Positions 60,785-64,000 of a stretch of 64,000 bases of DNA are shown in pieces. A program made the position numbers and the translations under genes. Below the pieces are notes generated by a model that saw only the letters and a list, made by a program, of their open reading frames with translations, was not told the origin of the DNA and did no database searches. The stretch spans positions 31,304 to 95,303 of the forward strand of contig JAFGGC010000018.1 of assembly GCA_016930715.1 (NCBI GenBank), in the 5' to 3' direction. Within the stretch, counting starts at the first letter, position 1. Each line of letters opens with the position of its first letter. This stretch comes from Endomicrobiales bacterium (GTDB lineage Bacteria > Elusimicrobiota > Endomicrobiia > Endomicrobiales > JAFGGC01).

Positions 60785-60813
60785 ATTTTACGATAGTATT
60801 TTCGAAAAGTAAA
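60785..60813 (-). promoter_or_regulatory. Possible leaderless promoter of the helicase gene
   Basis: On the minus strand: TTTACT (60813-60808), 17 bases, TAAAAT (60790-60785). Transcription would start at or next to the A of the ATG at 60778. Confidence 0.4.
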
Positions 60814-60832
60814 CCCCTGCCGGGAGGTTCTC

Positions 60833-60862
60833 TTGATTTTCATGCCGTTTCATTGGTACAAT
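60833..60862 (+). promoter_or_regulatory. Possible promoter of the membrane TPR gene
   Basis: TTGATT (60833-60838), 18 bases, TACAAT (60857-60862). GAGGTG at 60871-60876 is the ribosome site for the ATG at 60883. Divergent from the helicase promoter. Confidence 0.5.
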
Positions 60863-60882
60863 CTTCTGACGAGGTGCGTTTG

Positions 60883-62613
60883 ATGGACACGGAACGGTTC
60901 GATTCGAAAATAAGGAACGCCTTAAAAAGAGCTCTGCCTTTTCTGGCGATTTCACTGCTCATACTGCTTGTCTACAATAAAGCTATGTTCTTCGGGCTCA
61001 CATTTCTGGACGATAACATCATAATACCCTACGGCAAGGCGCAGAGCCTGGACCTCAAGACAATAACAGGCTTGTTCAAGCGCGTCCTTCTGCCCGATTA
61101 CTTTAATTTCTTTTACAGGCCCCTGTTGATGGTTTCCTTCATTGCGGACGCCGGGGTTTTTGAATCCTTCCCTTTTATTTTTCACGTCACGAACTTAGCC
61201 CTTCATTTATGCGGCAGCCTGCTCTTATACGTCCTTCTGCTTAAAATGGACGTGGAAAAATATCTTGCGCTTTTTCTTGCGATGGTTTTTGCCGTCCACC
61301 CGGTTCTCACGCAGGCGGTCGCGTGGATACCCGGAAGGAACGATTCGCTTTTAGGCGTATTCGTTTTCGCGGCATTCATATTTTACATAGCGTACCGCGG
61401 TACGGGCCGAGTACGCAACCTGTTCCTGCATTTGATATGTTTTACCGCGGCAATGTTCGTAAAAGAAACGGCGGTAGTGATAGTTCCAATGGCGTTTTTT
61501 TACGACTGGCTCATAGCAAAGAGACGTTCGTTCGCGGACCTGCGGCTGCCCATTCTTTCGTGGGCGGTCATTGCATCCGTATGGTGGTTAATGAGGAGCG
61601 CGGCCCTGTCGCAGTTAAAATGGCAGGCGTTGGATTTCGGTTTTCCGGACTATGCCGGGAACGTGCTTCGGGCGGTGCCTCTGTTTCTGTATTACGTCGG
61701 CAAAGTCCTTTTTCCAGTAAATCTATCAAATTACCCCGCAAGGATGGATACGACGCTGTGGTACGGTATCGCTGCCGCGGTTGTGATATGCGCCGCGCTT
61801 TGGTTTTCAAGGGGGAGACGGGACAATCGCGTTGCTTTCGGCGCGCTTTGGGCCTTCCTTTTTCTGATGCCGACGTTTGTGACTCCGGATAATCCGCCGC
61901 TTGAGCACCGTTTTTACGTTTCGTTCGCGGGGTTGCTTATAGTTTTTTCTGAGATCCGCATTTCGTTGGCCCGAAACACGGTAAAAGGGATGATGGCCGG
62001 AGCCGTTATCGCGGCGCTGGCTGTCATCACGCTGGGATATGAAAACGTTTTCAGCGGCAGGAGGGTTTTTTGGGACAATATCGCAAAAACCTCCCCGTCG
62101 AACCCGCTTCCCTGCGCCGAGAGAGGCATGGAGTTCCTGGGGCAGGGCGCGCTCCGGGAGGCCGCGCTCGAGTTCGAGCGGGCATATGATATGTCCTGGA
62201 TAGACAACAAGCAGAGAAGGTTGATACACGCTTTCAATCTCGCCCAGCTGTACAAGGAGCTGGGCGAATTCGAGAAGTCCGAAAAATTGTTCGAGGAAAT
62301 AGTGTCCGAAGTCCGTTCTGGAAACAGCAAGATGTACTACTATTACGCGCTCCTGAAGCTGAAACAGGGCGATACCGGAGTGGCGGAGAGGCTGCTTCAA
62401 GAAGCCATACGCATCAATCCGCATTTCATAGATTACTACGCGGAGCTTGTCAGGATCTATCAGAAACGGGGGGAAAACAAAAAGTCCGACGCGTTCATCG
62501 AAACGCTGGTGCTCCATAATGACGGAGCGCCGGACGACACCGCCTATATCGAAGAATCTTCGGCCAAATGGTTCGCGGGCGTGCTCCGGGCCCGCGAAAG
62601 CGCCCAGCGTTGA
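60883..62613 (+). CDS. Polytopic membrane protein with C-terminal TPR repeats (GT-C glycosyltransferase-like)
   Basis: 576 residues. About nine to eleven membrane helices fill residues 15-400. The first loop has TFLDDNIIIPY, which could be the acidic catalytic motif of GT-C enzymes (compare TMTC/DUF1736-type mannosyltransferases). TPR repeats from about 420 to 560 probably face the periplasm. Such proteins are thought to glycosylate exported proteins, but no substrate can be named. The start at 60883 is set by GAGGTG; longer in-frame starts overlap the helicase start. Confidence 0.72.
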   Translation: MDTERFDSKIRNALKRALPFLAISLLILLVYNKAMFFGLTFLDDNIIIPYGKAQSLDLKTITGLFKRVLLPDYFNFFYRPLLMVSFIADAGVFESFPFIFHVTNLALHLCGSLLLYVLLLKMDVEKYLALFLAMVFAVHPVLTQAVAWIPGRNDSLLGVFVFAAFIFYIAYRGTGRVRNLFLHLICFTAAMFVKETAVVIVPMAFFYDWLIAKRRSFADLRLPILSWAVIASVWWLMRSAALSQLKWQALDFGFPDYAGNVLRAVPLFLYYVGKVLFPVNLSNYPARMDTTLWYGIAAAVVICAALWFSRGRRDNRVAFGALWAFLFLMPTFVTPDNPPLEHRFYVSFAGLLIVFSEIRISLARNTVKGMMAGAVIAALAVITLGYENVFSGRRVFWDNIAKTSPSNPLPCAERGMEFLGQGALREAALEFERAYDMSWIDNKQRRLIHAFNLAQLYKELGEFEKSEKLFEEIVSEVRSGNSKMYYYYALLKLKQGDTGVAERLLQEAIRINPHFIDYYAELVRIYQKRGENKKSDAFIETLVLHNDGAPDDTAYIEESSAKWFAGVLRARESAQR

Positions 62614-62649
62614 ATAAAATACTGAAATTTTTGCAAACGAGGAGGTTGT

Positions 62650-63369
62650 ATGGGAGGAAAAAAAGACTTGAACTACCGGTACGGCTATGAATTTCCGGAC
62701 GGCGGAAAAATAGAAGTGAACGTGAATATCGACGGGCAGAGCTTGGGACTTATCGAGGAGGCGAAGCGGGACAGATATCCCGAATGGACGGAACTCGGGT
62801 ACAAAAGGTGCCCCAATTGCTCACTGGACCCGGAGAAAAACAAATATTGCCCCGTGGCCAAGAATCTTTCCTCAATAATCGAGTATTTCGCGGACTGCAA
62901 TTCGTATGACGTGGTCACGCTCAGTATCCGCAACGAGGCAAGGGAGTATTCCAAGAAGACCGCGATTGCCGAAGGGGTTAGTTCGCTCGCCGGGATATAC
63001 ATGGTGACGAGCGGCTGCCCCATACTGGACAGGCTTCGGCCGATGGTCAGGTTCCATCTGCCGTTCGCGACGATAGAAGAGACCAAGTACAGGGCCGTGA
63101 CGATGTATCTGATGGCGCAATACATGCTGTACCGGGCGGGCAAAACCCCGGACTGGGACCTGAAAAACCTGCAGAAGCTATATAGTGACGTCAGGATGGT
63201 GAACAGGCATTTCGCGGACCGGCTCAACAACATAAAAATTAAAGACGCAAGCATAAACGCCATAATCAAGCTTGACTGTTTCGCGGGCGATATATCGCTT
63301 TCGCTGGAGGTCAGGGACATATTCAAGGAAATGAAGGGCATTTTCGGCGCGTTTCTGGAAAATGATTGA
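62650..63369 (+). CDS. Conserved Cys-containing protein (possible DUF6901)
   Basis: 239 residues, soluble. Two Cys pairs in YKRCPNCSLD and NKYCPVA (about 53-68) look like a metal site. SLAGIYMVTSGCPILDRLRPMVRFHLPFATIEET is a strongly patterned core that I recall from proteins called DUF6901. Function unknown. GAGGAGG ribosome site. Its own short transcript is likely, as a promoter follows before glgM. Confidence 0.6.
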   Translation: MGGKKDLNYRYGYEFPDGGKIEVNVNIDGQSLGLIEEAKRDRYPEWTELGYKRCPNCSLDPEKNKYCPVAKNLSSIIEYFADCNSYDVVTLSIRNEAREYSKKTAIAEGVSSLAGIYMVTSGCPILDRLRPMVRFHLPFATIEETKYRAVTMYLMAQYMLYRAGKTPDWDLKNLQKLYSDVRMVNRHFADRLNNIKIKDASINAIIKLDCFAGDISLSLEVRDIFKEMKGIFGAFLEND

Positions 63370-63430
63370 ACGTTTTCGGGCAAAAAACGAACGGTATGTG
63401 CGATTGAACGCTGTGCGGTAAAATCGGAGT

Positions 63431-63459
63431 TTGTAAAGAAAGGCATAAAATTATATAAT
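63431..63459 (+). promoter_or_regulatory. Promoter of the glgM-like gene
   Basis: TTGTAA (63431-63436), 17 bases, TATAAT (63454-63459). The start codon is 47 bases downstream, with GGGAG at about 63496. Confidence 0.7.
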
Positions 63460-63505
63460 CGATTTTTAGATAAGACCCGGGCTAAAAGTCTTTGCGGGAG
63501 AAAAA

Positions 63506-64000
63506 ATGCGTATAGGCATAATAACGAACGAATATCCGCCCAACAACTACGGGGGTGCGGGGGTCCACGTCGAATATCTGACGAAAGAGCTGGCGAGGGC
63601 CGAAGGCGGGAAGCATTCCGTCAAGGTGATGTGTTTCGGCGGTCAAAAAGCGGAGGACGGCGGCCTTTCAGTGACGGGTATAGGCGCGGAATACGGTTTC
63701 GGGGCATCGGACCCCCGGCACAGGAAATTCCTTGACACGATATTGAAAGACATAGTCATTTCAGGACAATTAAAGGACGTGGATGTGGTACACTGCCACA
63801 CGTGGTACGCGCATTTTGCCGGTCTCCTTGTGAAGCAGCTTTTGAACGTTCCGCTTGTTTTGACGACGCATTCCCTGGAACCGCACCGCCCGTGGAAGGC
63901 GGAGCAGCTCGGAACGGCCTACAACGCCAGCTCGTGGATAGAAAAAACCGCGTACAAGAACGCCGACGGTGTCGTTGCCGTGTCGCAGTCGATGAAAAGA
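63506..64000 (+). CDS. glgM: GT4-family glucosyltransferase, probable maltose-1-phosphate synthase (partial)
   Basis: The first 165 residues of a GT-B glycosyltransferase; the gene runs off the window. TNEYPPNNYGGAGVHVEYL, CHTWYAHFAGLL, TTHSLEPHRPWKAEQLG and SSWIEKTAYKNADGVVAVS closely match the actinobacterial GlgA/GlgM type, which joins ADP-glucose and glucose-1-phosphate into maltose-1-phosphate or extends glucan. With glgE and treS-maltokinase in the window this supports the GlgE pathway. Classic glycogen synthase activity is an alternative. Confidence 0.85.
   Translation, partial: MRIGIITNEYPPNNYGGAGVHVEYLTKELARAEGGKHSVKVMCFGGQKAEDGGLSVTGIGAEYGFGASDPRHRKFLDTILKDIVISGQLKDVDVVHCHTWYAHFAGLLVKQLLNVPLVLTTHSLEPHRPWKAEQLGTAYNASSWIEKTAYKNADGVVAVSQSMKR

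Overview
This 64 kb window looks like a contig from an uncultured, diderm, probably anaerobic bacterium of a candidate phylum. The mix of genes recalls Omnitrophota, Elusimicrobiota or Goldbacteria, but the phylum is a low-confidence inference. A TonB-dependent receptor, a TolC-type protein and an RND pump imply an outer membrane. A ferredoxin-dependent 2-oxoacid oxidoreductase and a rubrerythrin-like protein fit an anaerobe. Almost every gene is on the + strand; the DEAD-box helicase near 60 kb is the only clear exception. Most genes have balanced to GC-rich codon use with good Shine-Dalgarno sequences. A few tracts (DUF3800 gene, Rhs-associated genes, parts of 49-56 kb) are clearly AT-rich and look acquired.

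Layout. 0-6 kb: end of a purine permease, gpmA, a macrodomain protein, a rubrerythrin-like protein, a DUF4186 protein and a secreted TPR-CHAT protein. 6-8.4 kb: tRNA-Leu, a ParB-like/phosphoesterase gene pair and initiator tRNA-Met. 8.4-14 kb: a TetR-controlled RND efflux operon with a clear promoter and palindromic operator. 14-19.5 kb: glgE and a treS-maltokinase fusion. With the glgM-like gene at the right edge these make the trehalose/maltose-1-phosphate route to alpha-glucan. 19.5-35 kb: a dense housekeeping run (tilS, hpt, ftsH, folE, folP, cdaA, a miniature cdaR, glmM, pdxJ, glmS, acpS, nnrD, an M20 peptidase, thiL, tsaE). 35-38.5 kb: two tRNA-Ser sequences, tRNA-Ala, dnaX and recR. 38.6-42.4 kb: a four-subunit 2-oxoacid:ferredoxin oxidoreductase with a tiny membrane protein inside the cluster. 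42.9-51.7 kb: an apparent island between tRNA-Asn and a copy of its 3' end, carrying an Rhs lipoprotein with a variable C-terminus, a candidate immunity protein, an orphan Rhs C-terminus with its own candidate immunity protein, and a small GIY-YIG protein. 52.4-56 kb: a YceI-like protein, UbiA/MenA prenyltransferase, polyprenyl diphosphate synthase and NDH-2-like flavoprotein, probably an isoprenoid-quinone module. 56-64 kb: a REP-associated transposase between its repeats, a TonB receptor, the helicase, a membrane TPR protein, a Cys-rich protein and glgM.

The most unusual signal is not one gene. All five tRNA loci (Leu, fMet, Ser, Ala, Asn) have scars: short partial copies of a tRNA's own 5' or 3' end, or a tRNA-Ser that breaks off, next to palindromic elements. 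Two of the five loci also carry a small GIY-YIG nuclease reading frame. Three of the palindromic elements (near 6.1, 51.3 and 51.7 kb) share a conserved core while their stem arms differ in sequence but stay complementary. This points to a family of structured mobile elements that enter at tRNA ends. A similar 3'-end duplication lies behind folE. Shorter REP-like palindromes sit in frame inside the Rhs gene, and short-word quasi-repeats fill many intergenic gaps, often as inverted pairs.
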